DNA of 64,000 bases. Source: Jiangella mangrovi. GTDB lineage: Bacteria; Actinomycetota; Actinomycetes; Jiangellales; Jiangellaceae. A program made the position numbers and the translations under genes. Location of the stretch: positions 3,596,001 to 3,660,000 of the forward strand of contig NZ_JACHMM010000001.1 of the NCBI RefSeq assembly GCF_014204975.1, written 5' to 3'. Of this stretch, positions 56,600 through 64,000 are shown in pieces (position 1 is the stretch's first letter; each line of letters begins with the position of its first letter). The notes beneath the pieces are model-generated. The model did no database searches. It saw only the letters and a list, made by a program, of their open reading frames with translations, and had not been told where the DNA came from.

Positions 56600-56644
56600 T
56601 TCACACCGAAGAGGTCACTGGTTCGATCCCAGTATCGCCCACCC
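56600..56644 (+). other. tRNA-Val(CAC) 3'-half fragment, putative right attachment site (attR)
   Basis: From 56600 the sequence reads as the 3' part of a tRNA: anticodon loop TTCACAC (anticodon CAC), stem CGAAG, variable AGGTC, T-arm ACTGG-TTCGATC-CCAGT, acceptor strand ATCGCCC, then A and CC. Upstream the expected D-arm and the GGGCGAT acceptor strand are absent and the 5' anticodon stem does not pair, so the gene is not complete. Such 45-bp 3' fragments mark the end of elements that integrated into a tRNA gene; the orientation places the element to the left. The intact tRNA copy should be at the left end, outside this window. Confidence 0.72.
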
Positions 56645-56918
56645 AGGTCAGCCCCCGATTCCCCTCCTCACCAGCGAAGCTCATGCCTTCGTTCGTGAGC
56701 TGTGTGTGAGCAGGATCTCCGAGTCTTCGTCGATCTCCGAGCTCGCGGACCCCTGACATCGGTCGCGGGCGTTTCGCCGACAGTCGACCGGTCGGATCGC
56801 AATCCTCTCGTGATGCTCCCGTAGCGGTGCCGTGCGTCGGCGCGTCCACGGCCCCGAACGATGACGGTGACCGCATCGACACGATCGGCGGCCGCGAGCC
56901 GGGCATAACTAGTCAAAC

Positions 56919-56934
56919 TGAGAATCGTTATCTA
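56919..56934. promoter_or_regulatory. Fur/Zur-like operator upstream of the anchored-repeat transporter operon
   Basis: TGAGAATCGTTATCTA resembles the TGAtAATnnTTATCa inverted repeat bound by Fur-family zinc or iron regulators in actinobacteria. It ends 45 bp before the ATG of the wall protein, in an A/T-rich spot where a promoter is expected. Zinc control through Zur is the best guess because the operon encodes a ZnuABC-like transporter. Confidence 0.55.
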
Positions 56935-56979
56935 TATTGGCTACGCCCTCACGCTGAGCCGACAGGAGCCGATCTCGTC

Positions 56980-59940
56980 ATGCACCGTTCCATGGTCCGG
57001 AAGCTCGCGGGCGTGGCTGGCGGCGTTGCGTTGCTGACCGCGGTTCCCGCCGCCGCAGCGCCGATGGCCGCCGAGCCCGGCTCGCCACCGCCCGCGGATG
57101 AGCGGAGGGTGCTCACGACCGAGCACGTCGACGCGATCGACGTGGGCTTCGACGGCGAGCGGCTCACCGTCGACTCGACGATCAGCCCGCCGGTCGAGCA
57201 CGTCGCGACCGACGACCTCGTGTTCCACCTCACCGACCTCGCCCGGGTCGAGGAGCTGCCCGAGCAGTACGCGGAGTTCATCGGCGCCGACACGGCCTGG
57301 GTGGTCATGCAGACGCAGAACCCCGACGTCCTCTGGGCGGGGTGGAGCACGGAGCAGATCGGCGCCGGTGTGGTCGACGGCGACGCCGTGGACATCACGC
57401 TGACGGACGTGCGGGGACCGGGTGAGCTCGAGGTGTTCCAGACCGGCCCGTTCGGCGAGCCGATCCGGATCTTCAGCTCGGACGAGGACCACGCGACGCT
57501 GCGTCAGGCGGTGAACGCGCACGTGCACGCCAACTGGGCCTTCACCCAGCCGGGGGTCTACACGCTGGGGTTCACGGTCTCGGCCGTCGTCGACGGCCGG
57601 CCGGTGACGACGGGTCCGGTGGACTACACCTGGGTGGTGGGCGGCGACGAGGGCACGCTGCCCGAGCCGGGGCGGACATCGATCACCCTCGATGCGCCGG
57701 CGCGGACCGTCGCCGGCGACGAGGTCGTGCTGACGGCCGACGTGGCGGCGGAGACCGGTGCGGACGCGCCGCCCGCGCCCGGTGGCTACGTCGAGTTCCA
57801 CGACGGCGACACCTCGCTCGGCTGGACCGGCCTCACCGACGGCCGCGCCACCCTGCCGGTCACGTTCGACGAGCCCGGCGAGCACCGGATCAGCGCCACG
57901 TACAGCTCTCAGGAGCCACAGTTCTTCGCCGGCTCGACGTCGGAGCCGGTCACCGTCGTCGTGGAGGACACCGGTGAGGAGCCGGTGGCGCCGACCCTGA
58001 CGGTCACCGGGCCTGACGCCGTCACGGCGGGCGACGACGTCACCCTGACGGCGACGCAGGACCCGCCGTCGGACCTGCGCGGTTACCGGTGGTCCACGCG
58101 GTCGCCGGGAGCGATGGAGTTCCGGCCGATCGACGGTGCGACCACCGAGACCGTCAGCATCACCGCCGCGGCGGCCGACGACGGCCGCCAGTACCGGGTC
58201 GCGCTGTACACCGACGGCGGCGAGTACGTCGCGCAGTCCGCCCCGCACACCCTGACGGTGTCGTCGCAGGATCCGGGCGAGGATCCGCCCGGTCAGTGCG
58301 AGGACCCGCGGACGGTCCTCACCGACGAGCACGTCGACCTGCTCTCGCCCTCGCTGGACGGCGACGCGCTCGGCCTGCGGGCCCGGGTCGGCACCGCGAG
58401 CGACCACGCCTTCCACGATCCGGCCGATCTCGTGGTGCAGGTGAAGGATCCGGAGGCGGCGATCGCGGTGCCGCCGGGCGCGGACTACGAGTTCCTGGGA
58501 GCAGCGGGTGACCCGTTGTGGATGATCCCGCAGACGCAGAACCCGCAGGTCGTCTGGGCGGGCTGGTCGACCGAGGAACTCGCTCCGGGAGCACTGCGGG
58601 GTGACGGCGTCGAGCTGACCCTGGTGCGCGCCGAGGGGCCGGGCGAGGTCGAGGTGTTCCAGACCGCCGGCCTGGGCGCGGCGCCCACCCGGATCTTCAG
58701 CTCCACCGACGCGTTGCCGCCGCGGCAGCAGAGTGTCGGACAGCACGTCCACGCCAACTGGGCGTTCACGGCGCTCGGCGACTACACCCTCACGTTCGAG
58801 GTGAGCGGCAGCCTGCCCGACGGCACTGCCGTCACCACCGGCGAGGTGGACTATGCCGTCGTCGTGGGCGACCTGGAGTGCGACCCCGGCCTGCCGGGCG
58901 ACGAGAGCGGCACGGACGCGGGCGGCGACACCAGCGGTGGGGACGCTGGCGGCGGGGACGCCGGCGGCGGGGATGGCGGAGCGGACGGTGGGGGCGCCGA
59001 CGGTGGGGGCACCGACGGCGGCGACGCCGGTGGCGGCGACGACGGCACCGGGCCGAGCCCGACGCCGTCGCCCACCCCGGAGCCGACCACGAGGCCGACC
59101 ACCAAGCCGACCGGCGAGGTCTGCGTCCCCACGAACAGGCCGAGCGGCACTCCGGGCGGGCAGAGCTCCGGCGACCCCGTGGTCCTCACCAACGAGCACG
59201 TCGACCTGCTGGCGCCGGTCCTCGAGTCCGGCCGGCTCGACCTGCGGGCCAAGGTGGGCACGGCTGCGGACCACACGTTCCACGATCCGGCGGACGTGCT
59301 GGTCCAGGTGGTGCCGGCGGCCGAGAGCACGGTGCCGGGCGGCGACGCCTATGGGTTCCTGGGCACGGCGGGGTCGCCGTTGTGGCTGATCCCGGAGACG
59401 CAGAATCCTGAGGTCGTCTGGGCCGGCTGGTCGACGGAGGAGCTCGCGTCCGGCACGTTCGCCGGCGACGCGGTCGACATGCGCCTGGTCGGTGCCGAGG
59501 GCCCGGGCACGGTCGAGGTCTTCCAGACGACGGGGTTCGGCGACATCGCGCGGATCTTCAGCTCGGAGGAGTCGCTGCCGCTCCGCCAGCAGAGCGTGGG
59601 CCAGCACGTGCACGCGAACTGGGCGTTCTCGGCCAAGGGGAGCTACACCCTGACCTTCGAGGTGTCCGGGACCGCCGGGGGCGAGGCCGTCACGACCGGG
59701 CCGGTGGAGTACTCGTTCGTGGTCGGCGAGCTGTCCGGCGTACGCAACGCCACACCGACCCCGTCGCCGACCGCGACGCCGACCGCCGGCCCGTCGCCGT
59801 CGAGCACCGCCGACTGCGACCTGGCGAGCACGGGCACGTCGTCGACACCGGCCCTGACCGTCCTCGGCGGACTGCTGGTCGCCGGCGGCGCGGTGGCCTT
59901 GGCGGCCCACTGGCGCGAGCGCCGGGCCGCGCGTGCCTAG
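56980..59940 (+). CDS. Cell-wall-anchored protein with three choice-of-anchor M repeats, ABC-transporter associated
   Basis: 986 residues from ATG 56980. Signal peptide residues 1-30 (VRKLAGVAGGVALLTAVPAAAA). Three copies of the actinobacterial surface-anchored repeat, each starting VLT-x-EHVD and containing WVVMQTQNPDVLWAGWSTE / LWMIPQTQNPQVVWAGW / LWLIPETQNPEVVWAGW, IFSS, and HVHANWAF. Between repeats 1 and 2 are Ig-like domains; before repeat 3 comes a Gly/Asp/Ala-rich and PTPSPTPEPTT linker. The C-terminus has LASTG, a hydrophobic helix and an RERRAARA tail, i.e. a class E-type sortase signal. The conserved His/Trp repeats are suspected to bind the transported metal or metallophore. Confidence 0.9.
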   Translation: MHRSMVRKLAGVAGGVALLTAVPAAAAPMAAEPGSPPPADERRVLTTEHVDAIDVGFDGERLTVDSTISPPVEHVATDDLVFHLTDLARVEELPEQYAEFIGADTAWVVMQTQNPDVLWAGWSTEQIGAGVVDGDAVDITLTDVRGPGELEVFQTGPFGEPIRIFSSDEDHATLRQAVNAHVHANWAFTQPGVYTLGFTVSAVVDGRPVTTGPVDYTWVVGGDEGTLPEPGRTSITLDAPARTVAGDEVVLTADVAAETGADAPPAPGGYVEFHDGDTSLGWTGLTDGRATLPVTFDEPGEHRISATYSSQEPQFFAGSTSEPVTVVVEDTGEEPVAPTLTVTGPDAVTAGDDVTLTATQDPPSDLRGYRWSTRSPGAMEFRPIDGATTETVSITAAAADDGRQYRVALYTDGGEYVAQSAPHTLTVSSQDPGEDPPGQCEDPRTVLTDEHVDLLSPSLDGDALGLRARVGTASDHAFHDPADLVVQVKDPEAAIAVPPGADYEFLGAAGDPLWMIPQTQNPQVVWAGWSTEELAPGALRGDGVELTLVRAEGPGEVEVFQTAGLGAAPTRIFSSTDALPPRQQSVGQHVHANWAFTALGDYTLTFEVSGSLPDGTAVTTGEVDYAVVVGDLECDPGLPGDESGTDAGGDTSGGDAGGGDAGGGDGGADGGGADGGGTDGGDAGGGDDGTGPSPTPSPTPEPTTRPTTKPTGEVCVPTNRPSGTPGGQSSGDPVVLTNEHVDLLAPVLESGRLDLRAKVGTAADHTFHDPADVLVQVVPAAESTVPGGDAYGFLGTAGSPLWLIPETQNPEVVWAGWSTEELASGTFAGDAVDMRLVGAEGPGTVEVFQTTGFGDIARIFSSEESLPLRQQSVGQHVHANWAFSAKGSYTLTFEVSGTAGGEAVTTGPVEYSFVVGELSGVRNATPTPSPTATPTAGPSPSSTADCDLASTGTSSTPALTVLGGLLVAGGAVALAAHWRERRAARA

Positions 59941-61522
59941 GACGGTCGCCGGCCTCGCCGCCGCCGGGATCGCCGTCGCCGCGCTCGCCCTGGCCGGCTG
60001 CGCGGCGCCGGCGACGCTCAGCGCGAGCGACGACCGGATCCAGGTCATCACGACGACGGGGATCCTGGCCGACCTCGCCCGCAACGTCGGCGGCGACCGG
60101 GTGAACGTGAGCTCGCTGGTGCCGGACACGGCCGATCCGCACAGCTACGAGCCGAGCCTGCGCGACATCCGCAACGTGGTCTACGCCGACGTCGCGTTCA
60201 GCAACTACCTGCTGCTCGAACAGCAGTCGGTCATCAAGGCGCTGGACGCCAACCTCGACCCGGCGGTGCCGAACATCTCGCTCGCCGAGGGCGCGGTCAA
60301 GTATGCGGCGGAGATCATTCCGCTGGTCGAGAACGTCGCCCTCGACACCATCTGGCTCGGCATGCGGGTCCGCGGCACCGGTGCGCGTCATGGCGCCGAT
60401 CGTGCGTCCGACGTGTATCTGAGCGGCACCCACGCGGAGGGGCCGGGCGACCTCGTCGCCTACCTGACGGAGTCGTTCGGCAACCCGGAGTTCTACGTGG
60501 ACTCCACCGACGGGTTCGACCCCTCCAACGGGTTCCGCGACGACACCGCGACCCTCCCGCCCGACGCACACACGCACATGAGCTGGGCGTTCACCGAGCC
60601 CGGCGTCTACCGGCTGACGCTGACGGCGAGCCTGGCGGTCACGCCGGACTCCCGGCCCGTCGAGATGGGCGAGCAGACGTTCACCTTCGCCGTCGGCGTC
60701 GATCCGCACTCCGTGCCGGGCATGGAGGGCGCGGAGGTGCTGAGCGCCGGCCACGCCGACATCACCGTCGACATCGACACCGGCGAGCTGACCCTGCTGG
60801 TCGACCCGCACGGCCCCGCGGACGCACACCAGAGCGACCACGACCCGGCCACGACGGTCATCGAGGTGCCCAACAAGGCACTGCACGAGATCCCCGCGGG
60901 CGAGGGCTTCCGGTTCCTCGGCCGACCCGGCGAGCAGGTCTTCCAGCTGCCGCAGGCGGTGCTGGGCCGGCACGTCCACGGCGAGATCGACCCGCACCTG
61001 TGGCAGAACGTGCACAACGCGATCTCCTACGTCGAGCTGATGCGGGACACCCTGATCCGGGTCGACCCGGACGGCGCGCGGACGTATCGCGAGAACGCCG
61101 GTCGCTACATCGACGAGCTGGCGGACGTCGACGCCTACGTGCGCGACACCATCGCGGCGATCCCGGAGTCGCGCCGGCACCTCGTCACCACCCACGACGC
61201 GTTCGGCTACCTGGGCGCGGCGTACGACGTGCAGATCTCCGGGTTCGTCACGCCCAATCCCGCCACCGAGCCGAGCCTGGCCGACCGCCGCAAGCTCGCC
61301 GAGACCATCCGCAACCTGCACATCCCCGCGGTCTTCCTCGAACCCAACCTCGTGACGCGTGCGTCCACGCTCACCGAGGTCGCCGGCGATCTCGGCGTCG
61401 CCGTCTGCCCCATCTACGGCGACACCTTCGACGACCGGGTCGGCACCTACGCCGAGATGATGCGATTCAACGCCGAGTCGCTTCGCACCTGCCTGTCCGA
61501 ACCAGCCGAGAGAGAGCGATGA
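59933..61522 (+). CDS. Anchored-repeat ABC transporter substrate-binding lipoprotein (ZnuA-like with inserted repeat)
   Basis: 529 residues from a GTG overlapping the previous stop. Lipobox LALAGC at about residue 22. ZnuA-like N-lobe: VITTTGILADLARNVGGDRVNVSSLVPDTADPHSYEPS. Residues 150-340 are an inserted copy of the same anchor repeat (VYLSGTHAEGPGDL, AHTHMSWAFTEPGVYRL, a second start LSAGHADITVDI). The ZnuA fold resumes at VHGEIDPHLWQNVHNAISYVELMRD and HLVTTHDAFGYLG, with metal ligands His in PHSY, HLW and TTHDAF. The insertion is a known feature of this transporter class; it may link the binding protein to the wall protein. Confidence 0.92.
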   Translation: MPRTVAGLAAAGIAVAALALAGCAAPATLSASDDRIQVITTTGILADLARNVGGDRVNVSSLVPDTADPHSYEPSLRDIRNVVYADVAFSNYLLLEQQSVIKALDANLDPAVPNISLAEGAVKYAAEIIPLVENVALDTIWLGMRVRGTGARHGADRASDVYLSGTHAEGPGDLVAYLTESFGNPEFYVDSTDGFDPSNGFRDDTATLPPDAHTHMSWAFTEPGVYRLTLTASLAVTPDSRPVEMGEQTFTFAVGVDPHSVPGMEGAEVLSAGHADITVDIDTGELTLLVDPHGPADAHQSDHDPATTVIEVPNKALHEIPAGEGFRFLGRPGEQVFQLPQAVLGRHVHGEIDPHLWQNVHNAISYVELMRDTLIRVDPDGARTYRENAGRYIDELADVDAYVRDTIAAIPESRRHLVTTHDAFGYLGAAYDVQISGFVTPNPATEPSLADRRKLAETIRNLHIPAVFLEPNLVTRASTLTEVAGDLGVAVCPIYGDTFDDRVGTYAEMMRFNAESLRTCLSEPAERER

Positions 61523-62445
61523 AGCGACCATTCCGGATGGCATCCCTGCTGGTGGCGGGGGTCGTGACGGCGACGGCGGCGGCCGGCGCCTCCACGGCCG
61601 GCGCCTCCGCCGACGCGGACCTGGATCAGCAGATCGATCCCGACCAGGCCATCGCGACGGAGCCGGCCGTGCTGACCGAGGGGCACGTCGACATCGGCCC
61701 GCGCTACGTCGACGACGCGTGGACCCTGCTCGTCCACGACGACCACGCCGAGCCGGCCGTCTGGCGCACCACACCGCAGACGGTGTTCCAGGTGAGCGAC
61801 GCCTCGCTCACGACCGTGCCGGACGACCCCGCCTACGCCTTCCTCCCGGCCGAGGCGGGGACCGACGTGCACGTCGTGCCGCAGGCGGAGCAGCCGGGCG
61901 TCGTGTGGGTCGGGTGGAACACCCAGGACCCGACGGTCATGGAGAGCATCGACCGTGGCGCCACGCTGACCCTGCGCGGTGTCGAGGGCCCGGGCGACCT
62001 GGTGATGTTCCTGCAGAGCGGCACGCTGGGGGAGCCCGAGGTGCTGTGGGACAGCCGCGCGGCGTTCCCGCAGGACCTCTGGGTCGAGGTGAACACCCAC
62101 ACCCACGCCAACTGGGTGTTCTCCGAGCCCGGCGTCTACCTGGTCGAGGTCGAGGTCTCGGCCGACCTGGTGTCGGGAGAGCCGGAGTCGGACACCCAGG
62201 TCCTCCGGTTCGCCGTCGGCGACGCCACGAGTTCCGACGAGGCGTTCGCGGCCGAGTACACGAGTGCCGCGCCGGGCGAGACCGCCACCCCGCCCGCGGT
62301 GGCTGAGGCGAGTGACGACGGCGGCGGCGGTCCGGCGCCGGTGCTGCTAGGCGCCGTCGGAGCCGCTGCGCTCCTCGTCGTCGTGCTGGTGATCGTGGTC
62401 CTGCGCGGCCGCGGGGCCCGCCGTCGCGCGCAGGCCGCGGCATGA
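61519..62445 (+). CDS. Membrane-anchored protein with a single anchor-M repeat
   Basis: 308 residues, ATG overlapping the previous stop. Signal peptide MKRPFRMASLLVAGVVTATAAAG; one repeat with VLTEGHVDIGPRYVDDAWTLLVHDD, HVVPQAEQPGVVWVGWNTQ, LWDSRAAFPQDLWVEVNTHTHANWVFSEPGVY; Gly-rich spacer; C-terminal membrane helix (VLLGAVGAAALLVVVLVIVVL) with Arg-rich end. It lacks a sortase motif, so it stays in the membrane. Probably relays substrate between the wall protein and the lipoprotein. Confidence 0.88.
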   Translation: MKRPFRMASLLVAGVVTATAAAGASTAGASADADLDQQIDPDQAIATEPAVLTEGHVDIGPRYVDDAWTLLVHDDHAEPAVWRTTPQTVFQVSDASLTTVPDDPAYAFLPAEAGTDVHVVPQAEQPGVVWVGWNTQDPTVMESIDRGATLTLRGVEGPGDLVMFLQSGTLGEPEVLWDSRAAFPQDLWVEVNTHTHANWVFSEPGVYLVEVEVSADLVSGEPESDTQVLRFAVGDATSSDEAFAAEYTSAAPGETATPPAVAEASDDGGGGPAPVLLGAVGAAALLVVVLVIVVLRGRGARRRAQAAA

Positions 62446-63185
62446 GCGTCCTGGACGTGCGCGGCGTCACCGTGGCCCTCGGCGGCCGTCCAGTCCTGGA
62501 CGACGTCAGCCTCACCGTCGAGGCGGGCGAGCTCACCGGGCTGATCGGGCCCAACGGCGCGGGCAAGACGACGCTGCTGCGGGCGGTCCTCGGGCTGGTC
62601 CGCATGTCCACCGGCGCCGTCCTGGTCGACGGCAGGCCGTCGCGGCCGGGGCGCTCGGCGATCGGCTACGTCCCGCAGCGGCACGAGTTCGCCTGGGACT
62701 TCCCGATCGCGGTCGAGCACGCGGTGATGACGGGGCTCAGCGGCAGGCTGAGCCCGTTCCGGCGCCCCGGGGTGGACGACTGGCGCGCCGTCGGAGAGGC
62801 GCTGGAGCGGGTGCGGATGAGCGACCTGGCGCGGCGGCCCGTGGGCGAGCTCTCCGGCGGGCAGCGCCAGCGGGTGCTCGTGGCCCGGGCGCTGGCGCTG
62901 CAGCCGCGGGTGCTGCTCCTCGACGAGCCCTTCACCGGCTTGGACCTGCCGACCCAGGAGCTGCTCACCGAGCTGTTCCTCGACCTCGCCCGCGAGGACC
63001 GGGCCGTGCTCATGACCACGCACGACCTCGTCGGCGCCCTGGACACCTGCAGCCGGATCGCGCTGCTGAACCGGACGGTCATCGCGGACGCCGCGCCGAG
63101 CGACCTGCTCGACCCGGAGCCCTGGATGCGCACCTTCGGCGTGGGGGAGAACAGTCCGTTGCTGAAGATCCTGAAGGTGATGTGA
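62442..63185 (+). CDS. Anchored-repeat metal ABC transporter ATP-binding protein
   Basis: 247 residues, ATG overlapping the previous stop. Walker A GLIGPNGAGKTTLL, Q-loop YVPQRHEFAWDFPI, signature ELSGGQRQRVLVARAL, Walker B VLLLDEPFTGLD, H-loop MTTHDL. It is of the manganese/zinc ATPase type (ZnuC/MntB-like) and drives import together with the permease downstream. Confidence 0.95.
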   Translation: MSVLDVRGVTVALGGRPVLDDVSLTVEAGELTGLIGPNGAGKTTLLRAVLGLVRMSTGAVLVDGRPSRPGRSAIGYVPQRHEFAWDFPIAVEHAVMTGLSGRLSPFRRPGVDDWRAVGEALERVRMSDLARRPVGELSGGQRQRVLVARALALQPRVLLLDEPFTGLDLPTQELLTELFLDLAREDRAVLMTTHDLVGALDTCSRIALLNRTVIADAAPSDLLDPEPWMRTFGVGENSPLLKILKVM

Positions 63186-63188
63186 GCC

Positions 63189-64000
63189 GTGTCGATCCCC
63201 GACTTCCTGGCCGACCTCACCAATCCCGACCTGGCGTTCCTGCCGAAGGCCCTGCTGATCGCGGTGCTCTCGAGCATCGTCTGCGGCGTCGTCGGCTGTT
63301 ACGTGGTGCTGCGCGGGATGGCCTTCATCGGTGACGCGGTGGCGCACGCGGTCTTCCCGGGCCTGGCCGTGTCGTTCGTGCTCCAGGGCAGCCTGGTGGT
63401 CGGCGGGGCCGTCGCCGGTGTGGTCACCGCGATCCTGGTGGCGGTGTTCGCGCAGAACCGCCGGGTGAAGGAGGACTCCGTCATCGGCGTCTTCTACGTC
63501 GCCTCGTTCGCCCTCGGCATCGTCATCATCTCGCAGGCTCCGGGGTACGCCGGCTCCCTGCAGCAGTTCCTCTTCGGCACCATCACCGGAGTCCCGGACG
63601 AGGACATCTACACGGCCGCGCTCACCGGGGTCGTCGTGCTCGGGGCGGTCATGCTGCTCCATCAGCAGTTCGTGACGGTCAGCCTGGACCGCGAGCTGGC
63701 CCGGGCGGTCGGGCTGCGCGTGTTCTGGCTCGACATCGCGCTCTACGTCCTGGTGACGGTGGCGATCGTCATCTCGGTGCAGACCATCGGGAACATCCTG
63801 GTGCTCGCGCTGCTGGTCACACCGGCCGCGGCGGCCCGGCTGCTCACCGACCGGCTCGGCCTGATGATGCTGCTCGCGCCCGTCATCGGCGGCGGGTCGG
63901 CCACCGTCGGGCTCTACCTCTCATGGAGCTACGACCTGCCCGTGGGCGGCACGATCGTGCTCGTGCTCACCGCGGCGTTCCTCGCGGCCTACGTCGCGGC
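63189..64000 (+). CDS. Anchored-repeat metal ABC transporter permease (3' end outside window)
   Basis: Starts at GTG 63189, 3 bp after the ATPase stop, and is open to the window end (270 residues visible). ABC-3-type permease: MAFIGDAVAHAVFPGLAVSFVL with the conserved Asp/His, an ASFALGIVIISQ helix, GTITGVPDEDIY, and NILVLALLVTPAAAARLLTDRL. About eight membrane helices. It belongs to the ZnuB/MntA family for zinc or manganese. Confidence 0.94.
   Translation, partial: MSIPDFLADLTNPDLAFLPKALLIAVLSSIVCGVVGCYVVLRGMAFIGDAVAHAVFPGLAVSFVLQGSLVVGGAVAGVVTAILVAVFAQNRRVKEDSVIGVFYVASFALGIVIISQAPGYAGSLQQFLFGTITGVPDEDIYTAALTGVVVLGAVMLLHQQFVTVSLDRELARAVGLRVFWLDIALYVLVTVAIVISVQTIGNILVLALLVTPAAAARLLTDRLGLMMLLAPVIGGGSATVGLYLSWSYDLPVGGTIVLVLTAAFLAAYVA

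Noticed and set aside
56470..56709. Short Cys-rich frame (MIVCDMCDD...) with a fair ribosome site
   Set aside because: It runs straight through the tRNA fragment, so its C-terminal half cannot be a conserved protein; no family seen.
56601..56906. Minus-strand frame ending in GDTGIEPVTSSV
   Set aside because: This peptide is a well-known spurious translation of the antisense strand of tRNA 3' ends and supports the tRNA fragment instead.
56941..60129. A 1062-codon minus-strand open frame opposite the wall protein
   Set aside because: Same antisense artefact of high GC; the plus strand has a signal peptide, repeats and a sortase motif.

Overview
The window is high-GC DNA with actinobacterial gene style: GTG starts, GTGA/ATGA overlaps, strong AGGAGG ribosome sites, mycothiol-type arsenate reductase, DUF1876/DUF1918/DUF7455/DUF6879 families and an LAxTG-type wall anchor. 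I cannot name the species; a soil actinomycete is the best reading.

Layout. (1) 1-4.06 kb: the 3' end of a MobF/TraA-type conjugative relaxase-helicase, then small accessory genes. (2) 4.05-44.5 kb: a large hypoxia/dormancy island. Its content matches the DosR (DevR) regulon of mycobacteria and the OsdR regulon of Streptomyces: four tandem universal stress proteins, Hsp20, two P-type ATPases, a DUF1876 (Rv1738-like) protein, a flavodoxin, a PNPOx-fold protein, CBS and DUF1918 proteins, a GH65 sugar phosphorylase, and a DevS-like GAF-GAF histidine kinase with a DevR-like response regulator. Most divergent promoters in it carry one or two 14-bp palindromes close to GGGACnnnnGGCCC, usually 21-23 bp apart, which I propose are the regulator's boxes. 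The metabolic core is class I aldolase, GAPDH, a three-subunit pyruvate:ferredoxin oxidoreductase, a flavoprotein-ferredoxin fusion, a PEP synthase-type enzyme and an ADP-forming acyl-CoA synthetase. Together these could run low-oxygen glycolysis to acetate with ATP made at the CoA-ligase step. (3) 44.6-49.2 kb: a junction-rich stretch with truncated genes, an HNH-like protein, an arsenate reductase and one copy of a duplicated AlbA_2/DUF7455 gene pair. The other copy is at 33-34.3 kb, and the two copies have lost opposite genes. (4) 49.2-56.2 kb: a defence island, with Hachiman (HamA-HamB) facing a long SIR2 protein. (5) 56.6 kb: a 45-bp 3' fragment of a tRNA-Val(CAC) gene without its 5' half, which looks like the right-hand attachment site of an integrated element lying to its left. 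(6) 56.98 kb to the end: the 'anchored repeat' metal ABC transporter operon behind a Fur/Zur-like box, probably native chromosome.

Taken together, the relaxase end, the defence genes and the tRNA fragment suggest that everything left of about 56.6 kb is, or was, one or several integrative elements, and that the hypoxia island may be mobile cargo. This is inference: neither the integrase nor the left attachment site is in the window.
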